A stretch of 64,000 bases of DNA from NCBI GenBank assembly GCA_963931255.1, contig OZ006972.1, positions 868,001 to 932,000 on the forward strand, written 5' to 3'. The notes beneath the pieces were generated by a model. That model saw nothing but the letters and a program-made list of their open reading frames with translations. It ran no database searches and was not told the DNA's origin. Below, one piece after another: positions 1-8,150 of this stretch. The stretch comes from CALUVN01 sp944323595. Lineage in GTDB: Bacteria > Cyanobacteriota > Vampirovibrionia > Gastranaerophilales > Gastranaerophilaceae. Position 1 is the stretch's first letter, and each line of letters starts with the position of its first letter. The position numbers and the translations under genes are program-made.

Positions 1-1
1 A

Positions 2-484
2 AACCCTGTCTTAAGCGAAAATCTCTGCGGACTTGCAAGAGTTGTAAGAGCAAATTCCATCGTAGCTCTTGAAAACATCCCGCTCTGGCACGAAAGAGAT
101 ATATCCCACAGTTCCGCAGAACGCATAATATTCCCTGACAGCCTGACCCTTGTGGATTTTATGCTGGACAGATTTAACGGTATTGTTGAAAATCTTGTTG
201 TACATGAGGACAACATGCTCAAAAATACCGAAAAATTCGGCGGAATTATTTTCTCTCAAAAAGTTCTGCTTGAACTGATAAACAAAGGGCTTTCAAGAGA
301 TGATGCTTACAGAATAGTTCAACGCAACGCACTTGACGCGTTTGAAAATAACGGAGATTTTAAAGCAAATCTTCTCTCTGATGAGGAAGTTTTGTCATAC
401 CTTTCTCCGGATGAGATTGAAGCTGTTTTTAACAAAGAACAATTCCTGCAAAATATAGAAACCATTTACAACAGGATTTTATAA
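2..484 (+). CDS. purB: Adenylosuccinate lyase, 3' part (start lies outside the window)
   Basis: Frame 2 is open from the first bases and ends at the TAA at 482-484, giving about 160 C-terminal residues. It begins NPVLSENLCGLARVV and continues LENIPLWHERDISHSS and ERIIFPDS, which are highly conserved just after the fumarase/aspartase-superfamily signature of PurB. The missing part would carry the signature loop and the first catalytic residues. PurB cleaves adenylosuccinate to AMP and SAICAR to AICAR in purine synthesis. The gene ends 61 bases before the hydrogenase operon and is probably unrelated to it. Identity is secure; only the upstream extent is unknown. Confidence 0.93.
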   Translation, partial: NPVLSENLCGLARVVRANSIVALENIPLWHERDISHSSAERIIFPDSLTLVDFMLDRFNGIVENLVVHEDNMLKNTEKFGGIIFSQKVLLELINKGLSRDDAYRIVQRNALDAFENNGDFKANLLSDEEVLSYLSPDEIEAVFNKEQFLQNIETIYNRIL

Positions 485-545
485 AAATCTTGCTTTATCG
501 GTTAAGATAAGCTAAAATTTTGATATAAAGAGGTAATAAAAAATT

Positions 546-794
546 ATGGCAAAGTTAAATATATCTGTATGCATGGGAAGTTCTTGTTTTGCCCGCGGTA
601 ACAATGAGAACCTTGAATTTATAGAAAAATATATTAAAGATAATCATCTGGAAGCAGAAATAGATATAACCGGCACACGCTGCGAAGGTAAATGCGCCAC
701 CGGTCCTAACATCGTAATTAACGGAATTGAATACAGCGAAGTAGACATCGATAAACTTCAAAATATCCTTGCCGAAGCCGCTCAAATTAAATAA
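546..794 (+). CDS. Thioredoxin-like [2Fe-2S] ferredoxin (NuoE C-terminal type)
   Basis: An 82-residue protein whose four cysteines follow the thioredoxin-like [2Fe-2S] pattern: CMGSSC (C-x4-C) near the N-terminus and CEGKC (C-x3-C) near residue 48. This is the fold of the C-terminal half of NuoE/HydC, here freestanding. It starts the hydrogenase operon, 37 bases before the sensory hydrogenase, so it is likely an electron carrier for one of the two hydrogenases. A purine-rich AAAGAGG sits somewhat far upstream (about 12 bases). A paralogue with the same cysteine spacing occurs at 3732-3998. Confidence 0.85.
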   Translation: MAKLNISVCMGSSCFARGNNENLEFIEKYIKDNHLEAEIDITGTRCEGKCATGPNIVINGIEYSEVDIDKLQNILAEAAQIK

Positions 795-831
795 AACATA
801 AAAAAATTTTAATAGATAATCAGGAGTTTAT

Positions 832-2547
832 ATGAATAAGCAAAATGCGGTCTATACACTTGTAAATGAATGCCACGACTGTTATAAATGTGTACGTGAA
901 TGCCACGTAAAAGCGATTAAAATCGAAAACGGACACGCATCTGTAATCCCTGAACGCTGCATAGCCTGCGGTGCCTGCGTAAAAGCCTGTCCGGCAAACG
1001 CAAAAAGAGTCAGAAGCGATATCGACAAGGCGAAAAATCTAATCCTTGCACAAAAAGATGTCTACGTTTCACTTGCGCCGTCATGGAAAGGTGTTTTTGA
1101 ATACGCTGAAGACAAAATGATTTCATTACTTAAAGCTCTCGGCTTTAAAGGTGTATCAGAAACCGCACTGGGTGCGCAGGAAGTTTCCATCCGCACTGCA
1201 GAAATTTTAAACGAAGCAGAAAAAGGTCTGTTTATCTCCAGTGCTTGTCCCGTTGTTGTAGATTACATAAGACTTTATCAGCCTAAATATGCAAAATACA
1301 TAACGCCGATAGGTTCACCGGCAATGACACACGCTCAAATGCTTAAAAACAAATACGGTGAAGATATCTCCATCGTATTTATTGGTCCTTGCATAGGCAA
1401 AAAAAATGAAGCAGCTAAAAGTCATCTGATTGATGTTGCATTAACTTTTGAAGAATTAAAAGTCTGGATGCACGACGCCATTGACGACAGCTCGGAAGTT
1501 AAAGTTAATTCGGATAACCACTTTGTACCAAACAATGCTTATGAGGGAGCTTTATACCCGATTGACGGCGGAATGAACGAAACTATCCGCCGTATAGGAA
1601 TAAAAAAAGAAGTCCAGCTTTTGAATATCTGCGGATTAGAAACAATTGAGAAAGCACTGACAAATCTTAACCCCGACAAACTGGATATTCCGCTGTTTGT
1701 GGAAACACTTGCCTGCGAGGGCGGATGTGTTGCAGGGCCGGCAATATCAACGGACAAAGCAGGAATAAGCGTTATTTCCGATGTATTAACCCACATAAGA
1801 AACAGAGAATTTATTCCTAAAAAACCAGCCGTGGTGGTTGATATGGATGTAAGTCCATCAGAAGTTACTTACAAAGAATATCCGCTGGAAGATATTCTGA
1901 AAGCCTTGAAAAAAATAGGTAAACACACTGTAGATGATGAACTTAACTGCGGCGGATGCGGTTATCCGACCTGCCGTGATATGGCAGTTGCGCTATTGAA
2001 CGGAGACGCAGAAACATCCATGTGCGTTTCCTATATGAGAAAAATTGCGATGAGAAAAGCTGCCGCACTCGTTCGCTGCATGCCTGCCGCCGTTGTTATG
2101 GTCGATAACAATTTGAATATTCTTGAAGCCAACGAAAGCTTTATGAGAATGTTCACAGGCGATATGTATGAAATTTTCAAAGCCCGTCCTGACGGCATGA
2201 CAGGCGCAGCTATTGAAAGAATTGTGGACTTTGCGGAAATATTCAAAACTATTCTTAAATCAGGCAAAGACCTGCACAAAGAACGTTATCCGAGTAACAA
2301 CCGTCTTTACGACATAAGTGCATTCACCATTGAAGAAAACGAAATAGTCGGAGCCGTCATTACAGATGTAACCCAGACAGAAACAAACCGTGAAAAAATT
2401 TCCCAAAAAGCTCATGAGGTTATCTCCAAAAATATTTCCATTGTTCAGGAAATCGCCTGTCTTTTAGGTGAACACATGGTTGAAACAGAAACGCTATTGA
2501 GTTCTATAGCAAACGACTTTGACGATAAAGATGAGGATGAGGCATAG
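832..2547 (+). CDS. Sensory [FeFe]-hydrogenase with PAS domain (HydS-type)
   Basis: 571 residues in domain order: two [4Fe-4S] ferredoxin motifs (C-x2-C-x2-C-x3-C at about 14-24 and 43-53), an H-cluster domain (about 70-320), a further Fe-S motif with CGGCGYPTC at 373-381, then a PAS domain (about 410-520). H-cluster motifs are SSACP (136-140), GPCIGKKNE (185-193) and ETLACEGGCVAG (291-302). In catalytic enzymes the first motif reads TSCCP; here the first of those two cysteines, the proton-transfer cysteine, is Ala138. That replacement together with a PAS module is typical of putative H2-sensing hydrogenases such as Thermotoga HydS. AGGAG precedes the ATG. The stop overlaps the GTG start of the SpoIIE-like phosphatase (TAGTG), suggesting translational coupling and a signalling pair. 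The role as sensor is inferred from family and context. Confidence 0.88.
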   Translation: MNKQNAVYTLVNECHDCYKCVRECHVKAIKIENGHASVIPERCIACGACVKACPANAKRVRSDIDKAKNLILAQKDVYVSLAPSWKGVFEYAEDKMISLLKALGFKGVSETALGAQEVSIRTAEILNEAEKGLFISSACPVVVDYIRLYQPKYAKYITPIGSPAMTHAQMLKNKYGEDISIVFIGPCIGKKNEAAKSHLIDVALTFEELKVWMHDAIDDSSEVKVNSDNHFVPNNAYEGALYPIDGGMNETIRRIGIKKEVQLLNICGLETIEKALTNLNPDKLDIPLFVETLACEGGCVAGPAISTDKAGISVISDVLTHIRNREFIPKKPAVVVDMDVSPSEVTYKEYPLEDILKALKKIGKHTVDDELNCGGCGYPTCRDMAVALLNGDAETSMCVSYMRKIAMRKAAALVRCMPAAVVMVDNNLNILEANESFMRMFTGDMYEIFKARPDGMTGAAIERIVDFAEIFKTILKSGKDLHKERYPSNNRLYDISAFTIEENEIVGAVITDVTQTETNREKISQKAHEVISKNISIVQEIACLLGEHMVETETLLSSIANDFDDKDEDEA

Positions 2548-3710
2548 TGTTTATAGATATCGCCTGCAGCCAGTTAAAAAAATATAACCAGAATGCCTAC
2601 GGGGATTATTTTGTTTCCAAAAGATACCCCGATGAATCCCGTCTGATTGCAGTATTATCCGATGGACTCGGCAGCGGAATTAAAGCAAATATCCTGTCTT
2701 GTATGACAGCAACAATGCTTCTTCGCTTTATTGAAAGCGAACAGATTTCAATAAGAAAAGCCGCCGAAATTGTCATGAACTCGCTTCCCGTTTGCAAAGT
2801 ACGACGTATAAGCTACTCTACTTTTTCAGCAATAGACTGCTATGATGACGGAGTTGCAAAAATTGTAGAAGAGGGCAACCCGCAATTTTTATGGATTAGA
2901 AACAACGAAGTCCTTGAACCTGAATATGAATCAATTCAATCCAAAACATTCAAAAACAGATGTATGAAAGTATATAAACTGCGCCCGAAACTCGGAGACC
3001 GTTTTATTTTCTGTTCCGACGGCGTAACACAGGCAGGACTCGGCGGCGGCAGATTGAAACTCGGACTCAGACGCGACGGTCTTATTGTACTGGTAAAAGA
3101 CAAACTCGCAGAACATCCTGATATTTCCAGTTCCGAACTTTCGCAATACATAATTCAACAGGCAAGAAATATTGAAACAGACCGTCAACCTAAAGATGAT
3201 ATTTCCGCCTGCGTTCTTTATTTCAGAGAACCGCGGGAAGCTCTTGTATTTACGGGTCCGCCTTACCATCAGCAAAAAGATGCACAGTATGCACAAATGT
3301 TTGCAAATTTTAAAGGCAAAAAAGCAATCTGCGGTGGCACTACAGCTAACTTAATATCCCGCGAGCTTAACCGCCCGATTACTATGGATACAACTATCAG
3401 TATCGGCAAACTGCCTGCCTGTTCTTATATGGAGGGCGTTGACCTTGTGACAGAAGGTGTACTCACTCTCACAAAAGCGCTTGAATATCTGGATGCAAAC
3501 AGCTATGATGTTGACAATGCCGCCGGAAAGCTGGTAAAATTTTTGTTAGATAGTGATTGCATTAATTTTATGGTTGGTGCAAAATTAAATCAAGCACATT
3601 ATGATCCCGCCCTCCCGATTGAAATTGAAATCAGGAAAAATATTATCAAAAAAATGGCGGATATACTGCAAAGTAAATATTTCAAAAAGGTAAACGTACA
3701 ATTTATTTGA
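2547..3710 (+). CDS. SpoIIE/PPM-family serine phosphatase, partner of the sensory hydrogenase
   Basis: 387 residues. The N-terminal half is a SpoIIE-type PPM phosphatase: GDYFV, then AVLSDGLGSGIKAN (the metal-binding DG motif) and a late RQPKDDISACVL block, the D-D motif that closes the metal site. The C-terminal portion (about 235-387) is a separate region that often follows this phosphatase in hydrogenase operons and has no function I can name. Translation starts at GTG within the preceding stop codon, with AGGATGAGG as a possible ribosome site. Gene order hydS-phosphatase suggests that H2 or redox sensing is passed to a phosphoprotein target, such as an anti-anti-sigma factor, encoded elsewhere. 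The target is unknown. Confidence 0.85.
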   Translation: MFIDIACSQLKKYNQNAYGDYFVSKRYPDESRLIAVLSDGLGSGIKANILSCMTATMLLRFIESEQISIRKAAEIVMNSLPVCKVRRISYSTFSAIDCYDDGVAKIVEEGNPQFLWIRNNEVLEPEYESIQSKTFKNRCMKVYKLRPKLGDRFIFCSDGVTQAGLGGGRLKLGLRRDGLIVLVKDKLAEHPDISSSELSQYIIQQARNIETDRQPKDDISACVLYFREPREALVFTGPPYHQQKDAQYAQMFANFKGKKAICGGTTANLISRELNRPITMDTTISIGKLPACSYMEGVDLVTEGVLTLTKALEYLDANSYDVDNAAGKLVKFLLDSDCINFMVGAKLNQAHYDPALPIEIEIRKNIIKKMADILQSKYFKKVNVQFI

Positions 3711-3731
3711 GGAATTCCTCAGGAAGGTAAG

Positions 3732-3998
3732 ATGATGATGGAAAAGAAAATTAGTGTCAAAGTTTGTTTAGGTACAACATGTTTTGTAATGGGTTCCGCT
3801 AATTTACAGGAATTAATAGACACAGTTCCGGCAAAATACGGTGACAAAGTAGAAGTTTCCGGAGTGCCTTGCCTGGGTCTTTGCTCTATTGACTGGGAAT
3901 TCTCAAAAGCACCTTACGTAAAGGTTGACGATGATGTTATCAAAGAAGCAACCGTGGAAAAAGTTTTAAAAGCTATAGATGCAAAATTAAATAAATAA
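3732..3998 (+). CDS. Thioredoxin-like [2Fe-2S] ferredoxin (second copy)
   Basis: About 86-88 residues with the same four-cysteine pattern as the protein at 546-794: CLGTTC and CLGLC, separated by about 30 residues. There are three consecutive in-frame ATGs (3732, 3735, 3738) behind AGGAAGGT at 3721-3728, so the exact start is uncertain by two residues. It lies 21 bases after the phosphatase and 21 bases before the catalytic hydrogenase. By position it is the likely electron-transfer partner of that enzyme. There is no NuoF/HydB flavoprotein next to it, so a three-subunit bifurcating complex is not encoded here. Confidence 0.85.
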   Translation: MMMEKKISVKVCLGTTCFVMGSANLQELIDTVPAKYGDKVEVSGVPCLGLCSIDWEFSKAPYVKVDDDVIKEATVEKVLKAIDAKLNK

Positions 3999-4019
3999 TA
4001 ACTAGAAAGTTGGAGGAAA

Positions 4020-5486
4020 ATGGCAATTAACACCCCGAAACAAACATCACACTTAAAACGTGAAATACTCGTAAGATTAATAAAAGCATTTTTAAGCGAT
4101 AATTTTACGGAAAATACACGCTTAATCCCTTTTGATATGCGTCCGAAAGGAAGCGAAGTTCCTTACAGATGCTGTATTCATAAGGAAAGAGCTATATTAA
4201 AAGACAGAACTGTTGCAGGTCTTGGGATGGCAATTGAAGACGTGGAAGATTCAACTCTCTTATCCACACTGGCTGAAAAAGCTCTTGAAAGAACCGAACC
4301 TGAAGTAAATCCGTTGACCGTACTGACAACAGCTTGCAAAGGTTGTGTTCCGGCAAGAATTTATGTAACAGATCTCTGTCAGGGCTGTGTAGCAAGACCT
4401 TGCGTAAATACCTGCAAATTTGGTGCTATCAGTGTTATCAACGGCAAATCAGTTATAGATCCTGCAAAATGTAAAAATTGCGGAATGTGTGCTCAGGTTT
4501 GTCCTTATCAGGCAATCACAAAAATTATCGTACCTTGTGAAAATGCCTGCCCTGTAGGCGCAATTGCAAAAGACGAAGACGGACATGCACAGATTGATTT
4601 TGAGAAATGTATCTCCTGCGGCAAATGCGTAAGCGCCTGCCCGTTCGGTGCAGTTCACGAAAAATCACAAATTATTGATGTTCTCAGAAACATCAAAGCA
4701 GGAAAAAAAGTTGTAGCAATGCTTGCCCCTGCAATTATGGGACAATTACCTTGCACACCTGCACAACTCAGAAAAGCAATCCTTGATTTGGGATTTGCAG
4801 ATGTTGTGGAAGTTGCTCAGGGCGCAGACGTTACAACAAAAACAGAAGCTGCCGAATTTGAAGAAAGACTTCTCCATGGAGCAGAATTTATGACAACATC
4901 ATGCTGTGCAGGATACAATGAACTGGTTGACAAACATATCCCTGATATGAAACCTTTCCGCTCTAACACACAAACACCATTGTATTATACGGCAGAAATT
5001 GTCAAAAAAACTCATCCGGATGCTGTTACAGTATTCTTCAGTCCGTGTGTTGCAAAAAGAAAAGAAGCAATGAAAAACCCTAATGTAGACTATGTACTGA
5101 ATTACGAAGAATTAGGTGCATGGTTTATTGCCGTAGGTACACAGGTTGATAAATGTGAAAGCTCCGAATTTGAAGTTCAGGCTTCAAAAGAGGGTAGAAA
5201 TTACGCAGTAACCGGCGGTGTTGCAAAAGCTGTACAAACACTTTTACCGGAAGACCTGCCGACATATCCTGTTGTAATTAACGGTTTGGACAAGCAGTCA
5301 ATACGCGACCTGAAAAAATATGCCAAAAACGGAGTTTGTGAACTCGGTAATCTTATAGAAGTTATGGCATGTCCGGGCGGCTGTCTGGGCGGAAACGCAA
5401 CTGTAAACAGCTACAAAGCTGCATTAAAACAACTCACAGGTTACGTTGAAAGCAGCGAAACCATTAAAGATCAGGTGGAACATTAA
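4020..5486 (+). CDS. Catalytic [FeFe]-hydrogenase, group B-like
   Basis: 488 residues. An N-terminal domain precedes a cysteine-rich block: CQGCVARPCVNTC (about 120-132), CKNCGMCAQVC (151-161), CENAC (173-177) and CISCGKCVSAC (197-207), giving several [4Fe-4S] clusters. The H-cluster domain follows with TSCCAGY (293-299), SPCVAKRKE (341-349) and EVMACPGGCLGG (447-458). Both cysteines of the first motif are present, unlike in the sensory protein upstream. The N-terminal architecture and the TSCC-A-x-Y variant resemble monomeric group B enzymes. It reduces protons with ferredoxin electrons or oxidises H2, in the cytoplasm. GGAGG precedes the ATG. It is the last gene of the operon, followed by a strong hairpin. 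The maturase HydF is at 15.2-16.4 kb. Confidence 0.92.
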   Translation: MAINTPKQTSHLKREILVRLIKAFLSDNFTENTRLIPFDMRPKGSEVPYRCCIHKERAILKDRTVAGLGMAIEDVEDSTLLSTLAEKALERTEPEVNPLTVLTTACKGCVPARIYVTDLCQGCVARPCVNTCKFGAISVINGKSVIDPAKCKNCGMCAQVCPYQAITKIIVPCENACPVGAIAKDEDGHAQIDFEKCISCGKCVSACPFGAVHEKSQIIDVLRNIKAGKKVVAMLAPAIMGQLPCTPAQLRKAILDLGFADVVEVAQGADVTTKTEAAEFEERLLHGAEFMTTSCCAGYNELVDKHIPDMKPFRSNTQTPLYYTAEIVKKTHPDAVTVFFSPCVAKRKEAMKNPNVDYVLNYEELGAWFIAVGTQVDKCESSEFEVQASKEGRNYAVTGGVAKAVQTLLPEDLPTYPVVINGLDKQSIRDLKKYAKNGVCELGNLIEVMACPGGCLGGNATVNSYKAALKQLTGYVESSETIKDQVEH

Positions 5487-5502
5487 TTTCACATATAAAT
5501 AC

Positions 5503-5536
5503 AAAAACGACCGGATTAAAAAATCCGGTCGTTTTT
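5503..5536. terminator. Bidirectional intrinsic terminator
   Basis: A perfect 15-bp stem (5503-5517 with 5522-5536; core AACGACCGGATT) closes on a four-base AAAA loop, with A- and T-runs on both flanks. It can stop the hydrogenase operon from the left and the leftward gene ending at 5542 from the right. Confidence 0.9.
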
Positions 5537-5541
5537 TCTTT

Positions 5542-5826
5542 TCAATTTCTTTCCCATTTCATTGAATCATATTCTTTTTGTCTTTTTCTGTGATTTTCAT
5601 CAGAAGTACGTTCTTCAATTTCTTCAATATTATGGATTAAATTCTTTGTAATTTCTTTAAACCTCGCTTTAGAACACAAACAGCCTGCGGGAGGTTCATT
5701 GTCATTTTCCTCTTTAGAATTTTCTTCGTCTTTTTTCTGTTGTGCATTTTGAATAATAGTTCCGGCAGCACCTATTAAGGCTGCTGTTACAATAACACCG
5801 AAAACTATTTTTAGTACTTTCATCAT
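5542..5826 (-). CDS. Small single-pass membrane protein, unknown function
   Basis: 94 residues. An N-terminal hydrophobic helix (about 4-24, VLKIVFGVIVTAALIGAAG) is followed by a highly charged Glu/Lys-rich region with CLCSK near residue 50. The remainder looks alpha-helical. I recognise no family. It starts 21 bases downstream of the ferritin-like gene on the same strand and probably shares its transcript. It ends at the bidirectional terminator. An unresolved choice between two adjacent ATGs (5826, 5823) does not change the interpretation. Confidence 0.7.
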   Translation of the reverse strand: MMKVLKIVFGVIVTAALIGAAGTIIQNAQQKKDEENSKEENDNEPPAGCLCSKARFKEITKNLIHNIEEIEERTSDENHRKRQKEYDSMKWERN

Positions 5827-5847
5827 TTTAGCTTTTCCTTTCGGGTT

Positions 5848-7146
5848 TTAAAACTCTACTATATCGTTTTCCCCCATTTCTTCATATTCCTCAGGAGTAA
5901 CCGTATCCGGAGACTGTGCTTCCGGTTCAAGACCGCGGCGCAGTAGAGAAGGTTGTTTTTTGATTAGTTTTTCATCCGCAGAAACTATATCTCTGTAAAC
6001 CGATGTTGTTATTAACTGTATTGTCTTTTCTGTCGGGGCACCTTCTTCGCCGACTTTTTCCTGAACTTTGTAACTTGCCCAATCATCAGGAAGTTCCGAT
6101 ATTCTTGTATAATCCTGATTTTCGCCGAGACGTTTGTCTATTTCGTTTTCCAGAATGTTTGTTACATATTCTTTTTGTGACTCGAAATGACACGGTTCGT
6201 AGAGTTTTGTACCTATAACTTCTTCAGGATCACGTTTTTCGTATTTTTTAAACAAATCTGCAGCAATGTGAAGATGTTCAAGTTCAAATGCAAGAAATTC
6301 TTCCCAAACCTGTTTTATCTTTAAATCTGATTCGTCTTTGTAACAATTGTAGTAGTTGCAGACTTCCGTAAATTCGTGTACCAGAAGTTTTTCAAATTTG
6401 GACTCCGTAGGGTCGATAAGTGATTCGTACATTGTAACGTGTTCTTCTTCCACATCACAAATTTCCGCGTATGTTCTTCTTAAATCATCATTTCCGTACA
6501 TAAATCCGTGTTCGGCATAATAGTTATGTGTCTGCTGTTCACCTGATACAAGTGTCAGGATGTTAACTTTTGTCTGCGGAGAGGCTGTTTCTTTGTCATA
6601 AGATTTTCTAAGCCTGATTGTATTATCATTATGATGGTTCTGGGTCGGTCTGCCTATAACAACATCCGTCATACCCTGCAGAATATCATTAGGATCCTGC
6701 CCCTCTATCATATATTGCCACTGGCTGTATCTGTATAGATGGTCAAAATCCTCCAGAAGTCCAAAATTAAAAGTTTCTCTGACATATTCATCAGGCTCAT
6801 TCTGGGCAAGCCATGCGGTTAAATCCACAGCAACCTGTTCGTAGCCTAAAGTTGTATTAAGAATAGATTGATCAGCAGGTCCAAGCCAGTTAACTGTTGT
6901 TTGCTGCATATCTTCAATGCGTCTTACATCAGCGAGAATTTTTCTCAAATCCAAATCATCGCATAATCTTGCCATACAATGTTTGTATCCCCATGCTTCG
7001 GTTTCAATACCGTTCATAAGAATTTGTCTTGTTCTGGTATAACAGTCAACTTCCGTTTTATTAAACGGTCTTTTGACTATATCCCGCCATGTCCTTATCT
7101 GTTTATCCAGTGCTATCCCTTTTTCTTTAAGCGGATTCAAAGTCAT
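5848..7146 (-). CDS. Large ferritin-like (diiron four-helix) protein, unknown function
   Basis: 432 residues, far longer than ferritin or rubrerythrin. Residues about 200-295 show the diiron carboxylate pattern: Glu203 in GEQQTHNYY, ExxH at 233-236 (EEEH), a Glu in HEFTEVCNYY (about 258-261) and ExxH at 288-291 (ELEH). An earlier segment with Glu132 and His136 (LEDFDHLYRYSQW) may be part of a second, degenerate bundle. A C-terminal tail (about 380-432) is acidic and probably disordered. No signal peptide is seen, so it is cytoplasmic. AAGGAG precedes the ATG. The motifs suggest iron- or oxygen-related chemistry, which would fit next to oxygen-sensitive hydrogenases, but the reaction is unknown. 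Confidence 0.8.
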   Translation of the reverse strand: MTLNPLKEKGIALDKQIRTWRDIVKRPFNKTEVDCYTRTRQILMNGIETEAWGYKHCMARLCDDLDLRKILADVRRIEDMQQTTVNWLGPADQSILNTTLGYEQVAVDLTAWLAQNEPDEYVRETFNFGLLEDFDHLYRYSQWQYMIEGQDPNDILQGMTDVVIGRPTQNHHNDNTIRLRKSYDKETASPQTKVNILTLVSGEQQTHNYYAEHGFMYGNDDLRRTYAEICDVEEEHVTMYESLIDPTESKFEKLLVHEFTEVCNYYNCYKDESDLKIKQVWEEFLAFELEHLHIAADLFKKYEKRDPEEVIGTKLYEPCHFESQKEYVTNILENEIDKRLGENQDYTRISELPDDWASYKVQEKVGEEGAPTEKTIQLITTSVYRDIVSADEKLIKKQPSLLRRGLEPEAQSPDTVTPEEYEEMGENDIVEF

Positions 7147-7249
7147 ATTTTTCTCCTTTTTCGTTTAATATAAATCACGGCATTACAAAAATACCTTTTA
7201 AACACATATACATCCGGAGAAATTTTTTTGCTATTCCCTGAGAAGATAA

Positions 7250-7278
7250 TTGTATTTCAGAGGAAATTATAGTAGTAT
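7250..7278 (+). promoter_or_regulatory. Possible sigma70-type promoter for the parvulin gene
   Basis: TTGTAT (7250-7255), a 17-base spacer and TAGTAT (7273-7278). The start of transcription would fall within a few bases of the ATG at 7288, and there is no Shine-Dalgarno sequence close to that ATG. If real, the mRNA would be almost leaderless. Confidence 0.35.
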
Positions 7279-7287
7279 AGATGTATT

Positions 7288-7635
7288 ATGATGAAGAAAT
7301 TAATTAAATTGATGTCAGTTATGATACTTACTTGCGGTATTGCAATTGCACAGGAATTTACAACAGTGAGAGCAAGTCATATTCTGGTTAAAAACAGAAA
7401 CGAAGCCGTACAGATTAAAAAAGATATTGATAACGGCGGTAGTTTTGAAGAGTATGCACAAAAATATTCACTCTGCCCGTCAGGACAAAAAGGCGGAGAT
7501 TTAGGTTATTTTGGACGCGGTCAAATGGTAAAAGAATTTGAAGACGAAGCTTTTGAACTTCCTGTAGGAGAAGTTTCAGATCCGGTTCTTACTCAATTCG
7601 GCTGGCATTTGATTAAAGTTACGGATAAAAAATAA
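7288..7635 (+). CDS. Parvulin-type peptidyl-prolyl isomerase, exported
   Basis: 115 residues. A signal peptide (KKLIKLMSVMILTCGIAIA, cleavage probably before QEF) precedes a minimal parvulin/rotamase domain: RASHILVKN, SFEEYAQKYSLCPSG, GGDLGYFGRGQMV, FELPVGEVSDPV and GWHLIKV. It catalyses cis-trans isomerisation of prolyl bonds, probably in the periplasm, assisting folding of exported proteins. It lacks the long N-terminal chaperone region of SurA or PrsA. It may begin at either of two adjacent ATGs (7288, 7291). The GNAT gene starts 2 bases after its stop. Confidence 0.9.
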   Translation: MMKKLIKLMSVMILTCGIAIAQEFTTVRASHILVKNRNEAVQIKKDIDNGGSFEEYAQKYSLCPSGQKGGDLGYFGRGQMVKEFEDEAFELPVGEVSDPVLTQFGWHLIKVTDKK

Positions 7636-7637
7636 AT

Positions 7638-8126
7638 ATGGAATTAAAAAAAGTGACAAAAGAGGAGGTACCTGCGCTTGCGGCACTCGCCTCTGAAATT
7701 TGGCATGAATACTGGAAAACGCTGCTTTCAAAAGAACAGATTAAATACATGGTAGAAAATTTTCAGTCAGAAAAGGCTATGTATAAACAGATTAATGAAG
7801 ACGGCTACTCTTACTATTTTATAATACAAAACAGCAATATTGCCGGCTATTTCGGAATTTGTCCCGAAGACGGATACATGTTTTTGTCTAAATTATATTT
7901 GAAAAAAGACTTCCGGGGGCAAGGTTTGGGGCGGCAAGCCTTTGAAGAGATTAAAAAAATTACTAAAAACAGCGGATTAAACAAAATTCAATTAACAGTA
8001 AACAAGTACAATACAAATACAATTAAAGCCTATGAACACTGGGGGCTCGATACAATTGATGCTGTTGTGACAGATATAGGCAAGGGCTTTGTAATGGATG
8101 ATTATATAATGGAATATAAGTTTTAA
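7638..8126 (+). CDS. GNAT-family N-acetyltransferase
   Basis: 162 residues with the GNAT core: a catalytic-strand segment YFIIQNSNIAGYFG, then LYLKKDFRGQGLGRQAF (the acetyl-CoA pyrophosphate-binding R/Q-x-x-G-x-G/A motif) and the closing NTIKAYEHWGL block. It transfers an acetyl group from acetyl-CoA to an amine of unknown identity. It follows the parvulin gene by 2 bases and is probably co-transcribed, although the two functions show no obvious link. Confidence 0.88.
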   Translation: MELKKVTKEEVPALAALASEIWHEYWKTLLSKEQIKYMVENFQSEKAMYKQINEDGYSYYFIIQNSNIAGYFGICPEDGYMFLSKLYLKKDFRGQGLGRQAFEEIKKITKNSGLNKIQLTVNKYNTNTIKAYEHWGLDTIDAVVTDIGKGFVMDDYIMEYKF

Positions 8127-8150
8127 TTATTAAATTATTATCACCTGTTA

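Noticed and set aside
2931..3296. 121-residue open frame on the minus strand
   Set aside because: Antisense to the SpoIIE-like phosphatase inside a tightly coupled operon.
546..5486. Electron-bifurcating HydABC complex
   Set aside because: Only freestanding NuoE-type proteins are present; there is no NuoF/HydB flavoprotein subunit in the operon.
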